A stretch of 64,000 bases of DNA from Streptomyces spinosisporus. Its GTDB lineage: Bacteria > Actinomycetota > Actinomycetes > Streptomycetales > Streptomycetaceae. The notes under the pieces were generated by a model, which did no database searches, was not told the DNA's origin, and saw only the letters and a program-made list of their open reading frames with translations. A program made the translations under genes and the position numbers. The stretch covers positions 496,001-560,000 of the forward strand of contig NZ_JALDAX010000005.1 in assembly GCF_022698145.1 (NCBI RefSeq), written 5' to 3'. This document shows positions 25,277 to 32,976 of this stretch, piece after piece (position 1 is the stretch's first letter; every line of letters starts with the position of its first letter).

Positions 25277-26119
25277 TCAACCCCGCGCGTGCCGTACGTC
25301 GATGTTGCCCCAGCGGGTGCGGGCGTGGATCTTGACGGTGTCCTCCGTCTCCTCCGGGGCGTCGGAGGCGGCGAGTGTGTTGCGTACCTGCCCGTGTTCG
25401 GAGCCGGCGTCGAGCCAGGCGGCGGTGCCCTCGCGGATGCCGACCTCGATGGCGCCGTAGGAGGTCTCCAACTGCACGTTGCCGCGCGCGACTTCGGCGA
25501 CCCGTAGGGTGCCGTGCGCCGTGGTGGCGACGACCGTGCCCTCGGCGCGTGTGATGTCGATGTCGCCGTTGGCCCCGCTGACCCGCAGGTCGCCGATCGC
25601 GGCGCCGACGGTCGTGCTGCCGTGCGAGTTCTTCAGTACGGCCGGACCGTCGACGGTGCCGACGCGCAGGCTGCCGGAGCTGGTGGTGATCTCGGCCTTG
25701 CCCTCGACCCGGTCGACGGTGATCGAGCCGTGGGAGGCGGTCAGTTGGAGCGGCCCGGTCGCATCGAGGCGAACGTCGCCGCCCGAGGTCTTCACCCGGG
25801 TCTCGCCGAGCCGTCCCTCGCCGAGCACATGGGTCCAGGAGCCGGTCACGTCGACGCGCGAGCCCGCGGGCAGTTCGATCGTCACGTCGACGGCGCCGGT
25901 CGGTCCGATCAGGCGGCGTTCCTTCGTCCTGACGGTCAGAACACCGCTCACGTACGAGACTTCGGTCTGCTCGGCGGCCCGTACGTCCTTGTCCCGCTTC
26001 GGGCCGGCTGGCCGTACGTCGACGACGGTGTCGAGGCGGTCGCTCGCGGTCAACCGGAGGGAACCGGCGCCCACATGGGCGGTGACCGAAATCGGTTCGG
26101 GAGTGTCGTAAGAAGGCAT
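25277..26119 (-). CDS. DUF4097 beta-repeat protein
   Basis: A 280-residue protein composed largely of short parallel beta-strand repeats (TTSSGSLRVGTVDG, LKNSHGSTTVGAAIG, GANGDIDITRAEG), the DUF4097/adhesin-like solenoid often found with ABC-2 exporters and PspC-type regulators. No signal peptide or membrane helix is seen, so it is predicted cytoplasmic here. Function unknown; envelope-stress association is known only for distant relatives. It lies 104 nt after the RHH gene and 85 nt before the ATPase gene on the same strand, indicating an operon. Confidence 0.88.
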   Translation of the reverse strand: MPSYDTPEPISVTAHVGAGSLRLTASDRLDTVVDVRPAGPKRDKDVRAAEQTEVSYVSGVLTVRTKERRLIGPTGAVDVTIELPAGSRVDVTGSWTHVLGEGRLGETRVKTSGGDVRLDATGPLQLTASHGSITVDRVEGKAEITTSSGSLRVGTVDGPAVLKNSHGSTTVGAAIGDLRVSGANGDIDITRAEGTVVATTAHGTLRVAEVARGNVQLETSYGAIEVGIREGTAAWLDAGSEHGQVRNTLAASDAPEETEDTVKIHARTRWGNIDVRHARG

Positions 26120-26223
26120 GGCTGTACCGTCCTCATGGGTCCTTGGGGCGTCCCCGCTGGTGGGACGTGGTGTGGGTGGGAAGTGGTGTGGGTGGAGTGC
26201 CTTGCGGCGAGGAGCGGGTGCGG

Positions 26224-26739
26224 TCAGCGCACCCAGCCCGTGAAGCTCTGTCCGACGTTGCGGGCCCTCTCCGTCGTACGCGACCGACCGCCGCCGTCGA
26301 CCGCCGCCGAAACCGCCCGTACGAGCCAGGCGTTGACCGACAGGCCCTCGCGGCTCGCCGCCTCCTCGGCGCGCGCCTTGAGCTGGGCCGGCAGACGCAG
26401 ATTGACGCGGGCGGTGCCGCCCTCGTCGCCGTCGGCGGGCAGCTGCGCCCTGAACGGTTCGCCGGTCGGAACGGCCGCTTCCACGGCGCCGCCGCCGGGC
26501 GGCAGCGTCACCACGAAGTCGGGGTCGAGGCCGCGCAGCCGCACGTCGACCGAGCCGGGGGCGAGTTCGCGGGTGATCTCGTCCATCGCCGCGGAGAGCA
26601 CGTTGAGCATGGTCAGCCGGGTCGCCGACTCCAGCGGAGCGGTGAGCCGCTCGGCCAGCTCGCGAGCGTCTTCCCCGCCGGCTTCGGCGGCCACCGCGAG
26701 TTCACGGCGGAGGTTGTCGACATACGGGGTGAGGTCCAT
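26224..26739 (-). CDS. Ribbon-helix-helix (HicB/Arc-like) DNA-binding protein
   Basis: A 171-residue protein. The N-terminal ~100 residues are helical and acidic with no recognised domain; residues about 110-150 form an RHH motif (ARVNLRLPAQLKARAEEAASREGLSVNAWLVRAVSAAV). Homologues are often annotated as HicB antitoxins, but no toxin gene is adjacent: downstream come DUF4097 and an ABC exporter. It is better read as the operon's own regulator. Several copies of a TGGCRCCA motif lie just upstream of its start and are its most likely operators. Confidence 0.82.
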   Translation of the reverse strand: MDLTPYVDNLRRELAVAAEAGGEDARELAERLTAPLESATRLTMLNVLSAAMDEITRELAPGSVDVRLRGLDPDFVVTLPPGGGAVEAAVPTGEPFRAQLPADGDEGGTARVNLRLPAQLKARAEEAASREGLSVNAWLVRAVSAAVDGGGRSRTTERARNVGQSFTGWVR

Positions 26740-26749
26740 GACGTCACCA

Positions 26750-26928
26750 TGGCACCACTATGGCGCCACATGCAATCGCCAATGGTGCCGCACATGACGC
26801 CAGACGCGCCATCATGGCTTTGACCTGCACATACACACTCCCCACAAAGGGCGCTCCTACGCCGCCACGCCCACCCACCGGCCCGCACAGGCGCCAAATG
26901 ACACCCGCGTGGCACCTAAATGGCACCA
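26750..26928. promoter_or_regulatory. Cluster of TGGCRCCA motifs between the RHH gene and the ECF sigma gene
   Basis: TGGCACCA (26750), palindromic TGGCGCCA (26761), TGGTGCC (26783), GGCGCCA (26890), TGGCACC (26910) and TGGCACCA (26921). The first pair and the last pair are both 11 bp apart, one helical turn. The first group covers the RHH gene promoter; the second lies past the stop of the ECF gene (26989), where no gene starts. Confidence 0.55.
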
Positions 26929-26988
26929 CCCGACGCCAAACGCACGGCCCACGACACCCCCGCTACCTCACCTCGCTGCCTCACCTCG

Positions 26989-27840
26989 CTACCTCGCGAG
27001 CTCCGTCGGCTCCGTCAGCCGCGTCAGCTTCTGCGGGTTCGCCACCGCGTGGATCCTGGTGACTTTGCCGTCCTCCACGACGAGGCTGACCGCGGACAGC
27101 CGGCCGTCGATCTCGACCCGGCCCGCGGGTGCGCCGTTGAGCCACACCACCGACACCGTCCGGCCCGGGCGGGCGAGCAGCCGCGCCACCGGTTCGGCCC
27201 CGTGGACCGGGGTGGGCGCGGCGGCCGCGAAGCCGCCGCCGTCGGCGATCAGGACCACGTCCGGTGCCATGACGTCGAGCAGTTCCTGCAGCCGCCCGGT
27301 GCGCAGTGCGGACAGGAACCGCTCCACCACCACCTGCTGTTCCGACCGGCTCACCTGCATCCGCGGCCGCCGGGCCGCCACATGCTCGCGTGCCCGCCGC
27401 GCGATCTGCCGTACCGCGGTCGCGGTCTTCCCGACGGCCTCGGCGATCTCGCCGTACGGCATCTCGAAGACCTCGTGGAGCACGAACACCGCTCGCTCCG
27501 TCGGTCCGAGTGTCTCCAGGACGGTCAGCATCGCGATCGAGACGTTCTCCGCGAACTCGATGTCCTCGGCCACGTCGGGGCTGGTCAGCAGGGGTTCGGG
27601 CAGCCATTCACCGACGTAGTCCTCGCGGCTGCGCGACCTCGTCCGCAGCCGGTTGAGCGCCTGGCGGGTGACGGTACGGACGAGGTAGGCGCGCGGGTCG
27701 CGCACCTGAGCCCGGTCGACGTCGGCCCACCGCAGCCACGAGTCCTGCAGTACGTCCTCGGCGTCGGCGGCGGAGCCGAGCATCTCGTAGGCGACGGTGA
27801 ACAGCAGGCTGCGGTGGGCGACGAACGGGTCCTCGGTCAT
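26989..27840 (-). CDS. ECF41-family (SigJ-like) RNA polymerase sigma factor with SnoaL-like C-terminus
   Basis: A 283-residue sigma factor. Region 2 (HRSLLFTVAYEMLGSAADAEDVLQDSWLRW) and region 4 (PTERAVFVLHEVFEMPYGEIAEAVGKTATAVRQI) are followed by a ~110-residue SnoaL/NTF2-like domain. The linker motif WLPEP and a DGGG motif in the C-terminal domain are signatures of group ECF41, whose C-terminal domain acts as a built-in anti-sigma module in place of a separate protein. The ATG at 27840 overlaps the stop of the upstream carboxymuconolactone decarboxylase gene by 4 nt. ECF41 factors typically control exactly such a neighbour. Confidence 0.94.
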   Translation of the reverse strand: MTEDPFVAHRSLLFTVAYEMLGSAADAEDVLQDSWLRWADVDRAQVRDPRAYLVRTVTRQALNRLRTRSRSREDYVGEWLPEPLLTSPDVAEDIEFAENVSIAMLTVLETLGPTERAVFVLHEVFEMPYGEIAEAVGKTATAVRQIARRAREHVAARRPRMQVSRSEQQVVVERFLSALRTGRLQELLDVMAPDVVLIADGGGFAAAAPTPVHGAEPVARLLARPGRTVSVVWLNGAPAGRVEIDGRLSAVSLVVEDGKVTRIHAVANPQKLTRLTEPTELAR

Positions 27841-28415
27841 GCCGCGGGGGCCGCGCCGGTGACCGCGGGACGGGCAGCGGGCGGAATGTCGCAGGAGTCG
27901 GAGTAGCCCTGCGAGGTGATCCCGTGGGCCGTGTTGCAGCGGGCGGCCATGTTGGCGTAGCCGATGTACGCGTTGAGCTCGACCAGCCCGGGCGCGCCGA
28001 GCTGTTCCAGCAGCCGGGCGGCCAGTTCGTCCGTGACGGTCGTCGGGGTGTTCGTCATGGCCTCGGCGTACTCGAGGACGTCCCGCTCCAGCGGCGTGAA
28101 CAGGTCCGACTCCCGCCAGCGCGGCACCTGGCCGGCCTTGGCCGGGTCCAGCTTCTGGTTGATGGCGAGGAAGTAGTTGATGTCGAGGCACCAGCTGCAG
28201 CCGATCTGTGCCGCCACGGCCATGTGCGCGAAGCTCTTGAGGCTCGCGTCGACCTCGTCCCACCGCGCCACCTGGGCCGAGTGGTACTGGCTCGCCTCCG
28301 CGATCCCCGGGTTGTTCCACAACACCTCCACGGGCTCGGGCACGGCCCCCAGCTGCTCGGTCAGAGCCGCACGAAGCTCGGCAGGGATCTCGGCCTTCGG
28401 AACACGTAGCGTCAT
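27837..28415 (-). CDS. Carboxymuconolactone decarboxylase / AhpD-like protein linked to ECF41
   Basis: A 192-residue helical protein of the CMD/AhpD family. The redox pair CSWC followed by LDINYF near residues 73-82, together with the upstream histidine-containing helix, is the AhpD-like peroxidase active site, suggesting thiol-dependent reduction rather than decarboxylation. The ATG at 28415 follows GGGAG. It is the first gene of an operon with the ECF41 sigma factor and probably that sigma factor's main target. TTGCGCATGC direct repeats lie upstream. Confidence 0.9.
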   Translation of the reverse strand: MTLRVPKAEIPAELRAALTEQLGAVPEPVEVLWNNPGIAEASQYHSAQVARWDEVDASLKSFAHMAVAAQIGCSWCLDINYFLAINQKLDPAKAGQVPRWRESDLFTPLERDVLEYAEAMTNTPTTVTDELAARLLEQLGAPGLVELNAYIGYANMAARCNTAHGITSQGYSDSCDIPPAARPAVTGAAPAA

Positions 28416-28470
28416 GATGGTCTCCCGGTACGTCAGCGGGTGCGCGCGTGGCGCGTGCCTGGCGCGCGCC

Positions 28471-28491
28471 TTGCGCATGCGTTGCGCATGC
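28471..28491. repeat. Two TTGCGCATGC direct repeats upstream of the CMD gene
   Basis: Perfect 10-bp copies at 28471-28480 and 28482-28491 (11-bp period), 56 nt before the CMD start codon on the minus strand. They could be an activator site or chance in this simple-sequence patch. Confidence 0.4.
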
Positions 28492-28552
28492 CTTGTCGGC
28501 ATGAAGACACCGCCCGCCGCCCCGAACGTGACATCCGACGGCCGCAAACTCC

Positions 28553-29047
28553 TCACCGCCCGTCCCGACGGGTTCCGAGCCACTCCTCCACCGCTGCGAG
28601 ATCCCGCTCGGTGAGCCCGCGGCGGTGGTCGACGCGATGCAGCAGCGCGGGCGCCGGATGGTGCGCGGCGACCCAGTCGCGGTCGGCGCCGGTGATCTCG
28701 TCGTCGACCCATACGAAGGGGCGGCCGTCCGCCCAGTCCACCAGGGGCCGGGTCTTCCAGTGCAACGGCGCCGGCAACTCGTTCTCGTCGGGCCAGTCCA
28801 CCAGCGGCAGCGGGGGCAGGCCGAGCCAGGGCGCCAGGCATACGTTCGCGTCGTCCATCCAGGTCGTCGCCCACACCAACTCGCAGCCCAGCGCCGCGAG
28901 CCGCGCGCCGAGCGCCGGATCGACGCGGTTGAGCAGCGGATGGCCGACGGCCGCCGCCGGCAGGTCGAAGCGGGCGTCGTACGTCGGGTACGGCCCCGCG
29001 GCCCCGAACGGAAGCAGCGTGCCGTCGACATCCAGGAAGAGAAGCAT
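28553..29047 (-). CDS. HAD-like domain protein
   Basis: A 164-residue small protein with HAD motif I LLFLDVDGTLLPFG at the N-terminus, motif II in VWATTWMDDAN and a later acidic motif FVWVDDEITGADRDW. It resembles the HAD_2-like and SWI/SNF-like protein groups annotated in actinomycetes. There is no cap domain, so it could act on large or macromolecular phosphates. The ATG at 29047 has GGAG close upstream. Same strand as the CMD/ECF41 genes but 137 nt upstream of them, so probably a separate unit. Confidence 0.78.
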   Translation of the reverse strand: MLLFLDVDGTLLPFGAAGPYPTYDARFDLPAAAVGHPLLNRVDPALGARLAALGCELVWATTWMDDANVCLAPWLGLPPLPLVDWPDENELPAPLHWKTRPLVDWADGRPFVWVDDEITGADRDWVAAHHPAPALLHRVDHRRGLTERDLAAVEEWLGTRRDGR

Positions 29048-29269
29048 CGGCTCCGGGTTCGGCGAGGGTGGGCGTGGGCGAGGAACTCGCTGGCGTCGAG
29101 CGTGACCCGAACGCTACCGTCCCTTTCATGACTGCCGGGTCGGCCTTGTGCCGTGAGCGAGTTGGGTGCCCGGCCTCTGAGTGAGGCCGGGGAGGGCCAG
29201 GAGCCCACCCCTTTTCTCTGCGTTGCCTTCGAGAACTTCTCAGGACCTCAGCGACAGAGAAAGAAGAGA

Positions 29270-30112
29270 ATGCCCAACGATTTCAATCAATCCGTCATCG
29301 ACGAGTTCCGGTCCGCCAAGGGCCACCTGACCGGCTATTTCGCGGACGCCCGGCTGCTCCTGCTGACCACCACGGGCGCCCGCACCGGCACCCGCCACAC
29401 CACCCCCGTCGGCTATCTCCCCGACGGCGGCGAGCGCGTCCTGGTCATCGCCTCGGCAGGGGGCTCCCCCAAGCACCCCGACTGGTACCGCAACCTCCTC
29501 GCCGACCCCCACGCCACTGTGGAGTGCGGCGCGTTCACCTACGAGGCGCGGGCCGTCGTCCTGGAGGGCGAGGAGCGCGAACAGGCCTGGAAACGGGCCG
29601 TGGAGGCCGACCCGGGCTGGGCGGCGTACCAGAAGAAGACCACACGCGTCATCCCGGTGGTCGCCCTGTACGAGATCGCCCAGGGCGGCCCCCCGAACGT
29701 CAACGCCGCCTCCCCGGGCGAGGCGATCAAGGTGGTGCACGACGCCTTCCGCCGCGAACTCGCCCTGATCCGCAAGGAGATGGCGAACGGCAACGGCACC
29801 CTCGGCGCCCAGCTGCGCGTCAACTGCCTCACCTTCTGCCAGGGGCTGCACAACCACCACACCGGCGAGGACATGGCCCTGTTCCCCTTCGTCGAGGCCC
29901 ACCACCCGTCGGCGGCCCCCGCGCTCGTCCGCCTGCGCGAGGAACACGAGCGGATCGCCGAACTCGTGGCGGAGCTGCGGCGCGCGGTGGCGGCCGAGGG
30001 CGCGGATCCGGCGGCGGCGCGTGCGGAGGTCGAGCGTCTGACGCTCGACCTTGAGGCACATCTGGCCTACGAGGAGCAGGAGTTGATACCGCTCCTGGAC
30101 CCCGCCGGCTGA
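29270..30112 (+). CDS. Deazaflavin (F420)-dependent reductase-like protein fused to a hemerythrin domain
   Basis: A 280-residue fusion. Residues about 1-135 match the Ddn-type nitroreductase family (LLLTTTGARTGTRHTTPVGYLPDGGERVLVIASAGG, KHPDWYRNLLADP). Residues about 150-280 are a hemerythrin HHE domain with metal-ligand candidates in VHDAFRREL, GLHNHHTGEDMALFP, EEHERIAEL and LEAHLAYEEQELIPLL. Ddn-like proteins use reduced F420 to reduce quinones or nitro compounds; the di-iron domain could sense or scavenge O2 or NO. The ATG at 29270 has only an A-rich AAGAAGAG site. Stands alone. Confidence 0.88.
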   Translation: MPNDFNQSVIDEFRSAKGHLTGYFADARLLLLTTTGARTGTRHTTPVGYLPDGGERVLVIASAGGSPKHPDWYRNLLADPHATVECGAFTYEARAVVLEGEEREQAWKRAVEADPGWAAYQKKTTRVIPVVALYEIAQGGPPNVNAASPGEAIKVVHDAFRRELALIRKEMANGNGTLGAQLRVNCLTFCQGLHNHHTGEDMALFPFVEAHHPSAAPALVRLREEHERIAELVAELRRAVAAEGADPAAARAEVERLTLDLEAHLAYEEQELIPLLDPAG

Positions 30113-30156
30113 CGTACCCACCACGGGCGGCCGACGCCACCTGGAGCCAAACTCCC

Positions 30157-32262
30157 TCAGAACGGCAACGGCCGCCCGTGCACCACCTCCAGCCGCGACA
30201 CCGCCCGGGTCAGCACCACGTACAGCCGGTGCAGCCCCCGCGGCTCGGCCTCCGCGATCGCCGCGGGCTCGACGGCGACGACATTGTCGTACTCAAGTCC
30301 CTTGACCAGCGTGGCCGGGACCACGGTAACGCGGGCGCGCAGGTCGTCCGGGCCCGCGGTCGCGATCCCGGCCGCGCCGAGCGCCTCGGCCACCCGCCCC
30401 ACCTGGGCGTCGGCGGCGACGACACCGACCGACCCCTCCCGACCGAGCGCATCTCGTACGGCGTCCACGACGGCGCCCGGCACAGCGCCCACCGGCACTT
30501 CCCGCACCCTCAACTCCCCGTCCCCGCGCAGGGAACGGCCGGCCGGTACATCCACGTCGAGACGCCGTAGCAGCCGGTTCGCGAGCGTGACGACGGCCTC
30601 CGGCACACGGAATCCGGTCGTGAGCGGCACGACGGTCGCGTCCGGTTTCCCCAGGTGCCCGAGGGCCGTTTCCCACGACCGTGCCGCCCAGGGCGTGGTC
30701 CCCTGCGCCAGGTCGCCGAGGACGGTGAGCGATCCGAAGGGCGCCCGGCGTGCGATGGCCCTGCACTCCATCGGGGACAGGTCCTGCGCCTCGTCGACGA
30801 CGACGTGACCGTACCCCTCGGGATGCTCGATCAGCCCGGCGACCTCGTCGAGCAGCACGAGGTCCGCGGCCGACCAACGCGCCGACTTCCAGGACCGCGG
30901 CGGCCTCGCCCACAACAGCGCCTTCTGCTCCTCGGCGTCCAGCACACCATCGGCCGCAGCCTCCAACACGGCGCTGTCGCCCAGCAGTTCAGCCACGACC
31001 TCCTCGGGTCGCACCCGAGGCCACACGGCGTCCACGTACGCCGTAACGGCCCGCGCCCGCGAAATCCTCTGCACCCAGGCGGCGTTCTGCGGCCCGGCCC
31101 GCCGCTCGGCCTGCAGCTGCATCGCCCGCACGACCCGCGTCCGCACCCGCTCGCGGCCGATGGCGTACGGCGGTTGCTCGGCCAGCACGTCCTCCACGAT
31201 CCGCACCAGCTCATCGGCCCGCACCCGCCAGTGATACGAACCGTCCTTGACCGCAAGGGAGTTGACCCCCTCGACGGAGACCCGGGCGTAGAGCGCACGG
31301 CGCAGCACCTCGGCCGTCCGGGCGTCATGCTTGACGACGGCGGCCCGCTCACCGTCGCTGCCCGTGACCGGGTGCCGGGCGATCTCCTCCTGCAGCGTGG
31401 ACTGACGTACACCGGTCTCACCGAGCGCGGGCAGCACCTCCGAGATGTACGACAGGAAGGTGCGGTTGGGACCGAGGATGAGCAGTCCGCCGCGCCGGAT
31501 GCGCTGCGGGTGGGTGTAGAGGAGATAGGCGGCCCGGTGCAGCCCGACAGCGGTCTTGCCGGTGCCGGGCGCACCCTGAACACAGAGCGAGACCCCGATG
31601 TCCCCGCGTACGAGATCGTCCTGATCGGGCTGGATGGTGGCCGCGATGTCCCGCATGGGGCCGACGCGGGGGCGCTCTATCTCGCGGGTGACGAGGGTGC
31701 TGACGGGCGATTGCCCCTGGGGGCGGTACTCGTCGTCGTAGTGCCCGCTGTCGAGGTACTCGTCCTCAAGGCCGGTGAGGTCGGTGGAGTCGCCGAGGCT
31801 CCCGGGCGCCCAGCCGAACCGTCGCCGTACGGCGACGCCCTGCGGATCGCGGGCACTCGCCTGGTAGAAGGCGCGGGAGACGGGGGCGCGCCAGTCGACG
31901 ACGAGCGGCGGGACGGTGGGCGCCTCACTGATCCGCAGCCGGCCGATGTGGTAGCTCTGCCCGGAGTGATGGCCCGCACCCTCGGTGCAGTCATCACTGA
32001 AGTCCAACCGCCCGAAGAACAAAGGCCCTTGGGGCAACTCCCCCATCGCCTTGGCCCGACTGCGCAACTCGTACCCGAGCACCTCGGCATCGGCCCCGGA
32101 GGCGGAGACGTTCTCACCCGTGACGACATGCTCCCGCGCTCCGTCGACCATGGCGGCGAGGGCTGTCCGGCAGCGGTCGTGGTGGGCGCGTTCGCGGAGG
32201 AGGGAGTCTTGGAGGAGGGCGGCGGGCGTGGTGTCGGGGCCAGGGTCAGGGTCGACTGTCAT
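30157..32262 (-). CDS. HelD-like superfamily 1 helicase / RNA polymerase recycling factor
   Basis: A 701-residue UvrD/Rep-like ATPase. An N-terminal coiled-coil region (about 10-140) precedes the split helicase domain: Walker A in GAPGTGKTAVGLHRAAYLLY (near 235), motif II in VVVDEAQDLSPMECR (near 500), and a C-terminal 1A/2A part ending RLYVVLTRAVSRLEVVHG. This layout matches actinobacterial class II HelD, which binds RNA polymerase, opens the clamp and removes bound DNA and sometimes rifampicin. TATCCT sits 6 nt before the ATG without a Shine-Dalgarno, pointing to a leaderless mRNA. Confidence 0.9.
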   Translation of the reverse strand: MTVDPDPGPDTTPAALLQDSLLRERAHHDRCRTALAAMVDGAREHVVTGENVSASGADAEVLGYELRSRAKAMGELPQGPLFFGRLDFSDDCTEGAGHHSGQSYHIGRLRISEAPTVPPLVVDWRAPVSRAFYQASARDPQGVAVRRRFGWAPGSLGDSTDLTGLEDEYLDSGHYDDEYRPQGQSPVSTLVTREIERPRVGPMRDIAATIQPDQDDLVRGDIGVSLCVQGAPGTGKTAVGLHRAAYLLYTHPQRIRRGGLLILGPNRTFLSYISEVLPALGETGVRQSTLQEEIARHPVTGSDGERAAVVKHDARTAEVLRRALYARVSVEGVNSLAVKDGSYHWRVRADELVRIVEDVLAEQPPYAIGRERVRTRVVRAMQLQAERRAGPQNAAWVQRISRARAVTAYVDAVWPRVRPEEVVAELLGDSAVLEAAADGVLDAEEQKALLWARPPRSWKSARWSAADLVLLDEVAGLIEHPEGYGHVVVDEAQDLSPMECRAIARRAPFGSLTVLGDLAQGTTPWAARSWETALGHLGKPDATVVPLTTGFRVPEAVVTLANRLLRRLDVDVPAGRSLRGDGELRVREVPVGAVPGAVVDAVRDALGREGSVGVVAADAQVGRVAEALGAAGIATAGPDDLRARVTVVPATLVKGLEYDNVVAVEPAAIAEAEPRGLHRLYVVLTRAVSRLEVVHGRPLPF

Positions 32263-32268
32263 CCGAAG

Positions 32269-32274
32269 AGGATA
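32269..32274 (-). promoter_or_regulatory. -10 element of a probable leaderless promoter for the HelD gene
   Basis: On the minus strand TATCCT is followed by exactly 6 nt and the ATG, within an A/T-rich patch (32270-32310). The -35 candidate TTTAAC is 17 nt upstream but weak. Confidence 0.45.
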
Positions 32275-32314
32275 AAGGAAAAAGCAACCGAGTTAAATTT
32301 ATTACCCGGTATCG

Positions 32315-32935
32315 CTATGCGAGCTCGGGCAACCCGGCAGCAAGCCGCGCGAACGCCCGCTCGGCGGCGGCCACAGCCTCCGGCTTCACCTCCGCCACCG
32401 ACTCCCCCGCGGAGATCCGCCGCCAGTTCTCCATGGCCAGAATCCGCTGCACAGCAAGGATCTGCCCAGCAGCGAGCCGCCCATCCAGCCCCCCACCGAG
32501 CGCCTCCGCAAGGGCGACCTCGGACCGCTCGACATGGGCCTGGGCCCGGGCGACAAGGGAAGGAGACCCATAGAGCAACCGATGAAAAGCAAGCACCTCG
32601 GGATGATCACTCAGCCCGGTAACGGGATCCCCCTTCTCCACCCCCTCAAGAAAGTGCCGCCGCAGAGCAGCAATGGGATGCGCCTCCCCGGCAACCACCC
32701 GCGCCGCCTCCCCCTCATGATCGGCAATCCGATACAACACAAGGTCTTCCTTGGCCGGAAAGTACCGAAAAAGGGTGGGCTTGGAGATCTCCGCAGCCGC
32801 AGCAACCTCAGCAACAGAGACGGCGTCGAACCCCTTCTCCAGGAAGAGCCGAATAGCAACCTCGGACACCCGCTCATACGTCTGCCGCTTCTTACGCTCA
32901 CGCAGACCGATCACGGGGGCGTCCGACTCACTCAT
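32315..32935 (-). CDS. TetR-family transcriptional regulator
   Basis: A 206-residue regulator. The HTH (about 15-60) reads RVSEVAIRLFLEKGFDAVSVAEVAAAAEISKPTLFRYFPAKEDLV; the C-terminal domain resembles TetR_C_17 with the LRRHFLEGVEKGDPVTGL segment. The ATG at 32933-32935 gives the common family length; the open frame upstream is antisense. The ligand is unknown and no obvious palindrome is visible at its promoter. It lies 53 nt before the HelD start on the same strand, so co-transcription with HelD is possible. Confidence 0.88.
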   Translation of the reverse strand: MSESDAPVIGLRERKKRQTYERVSEVAIRLFLEKGFDAVSVAEVAAAAEISKPTLFRYFPAKEDLVLYRIADHEGEAARVVAGEAHPIAALRRHFLEGVEKGDPVTGLSDHPEVLAFHRLLYGSPSLVARAQAHVERSEVALAEALGGGLDGRLAAGQILAVQRILAMENWRRISAGESVAEVKPEAVAAAERAFARLAAGLPELA

Positions 32936-32976
32936 GACGCCGAGCCTACGCAGTCTCAGACCGCCGAAAGTGCGAG

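Noticed and set aside
26224-26739. HicB antitoxin of a toxin-antitoxin pair
   Set aside because: No HicA-like or other toxin gene is adjacent; operon partners are DUF4097 and an ABC exporter, so a regulator is more likely.
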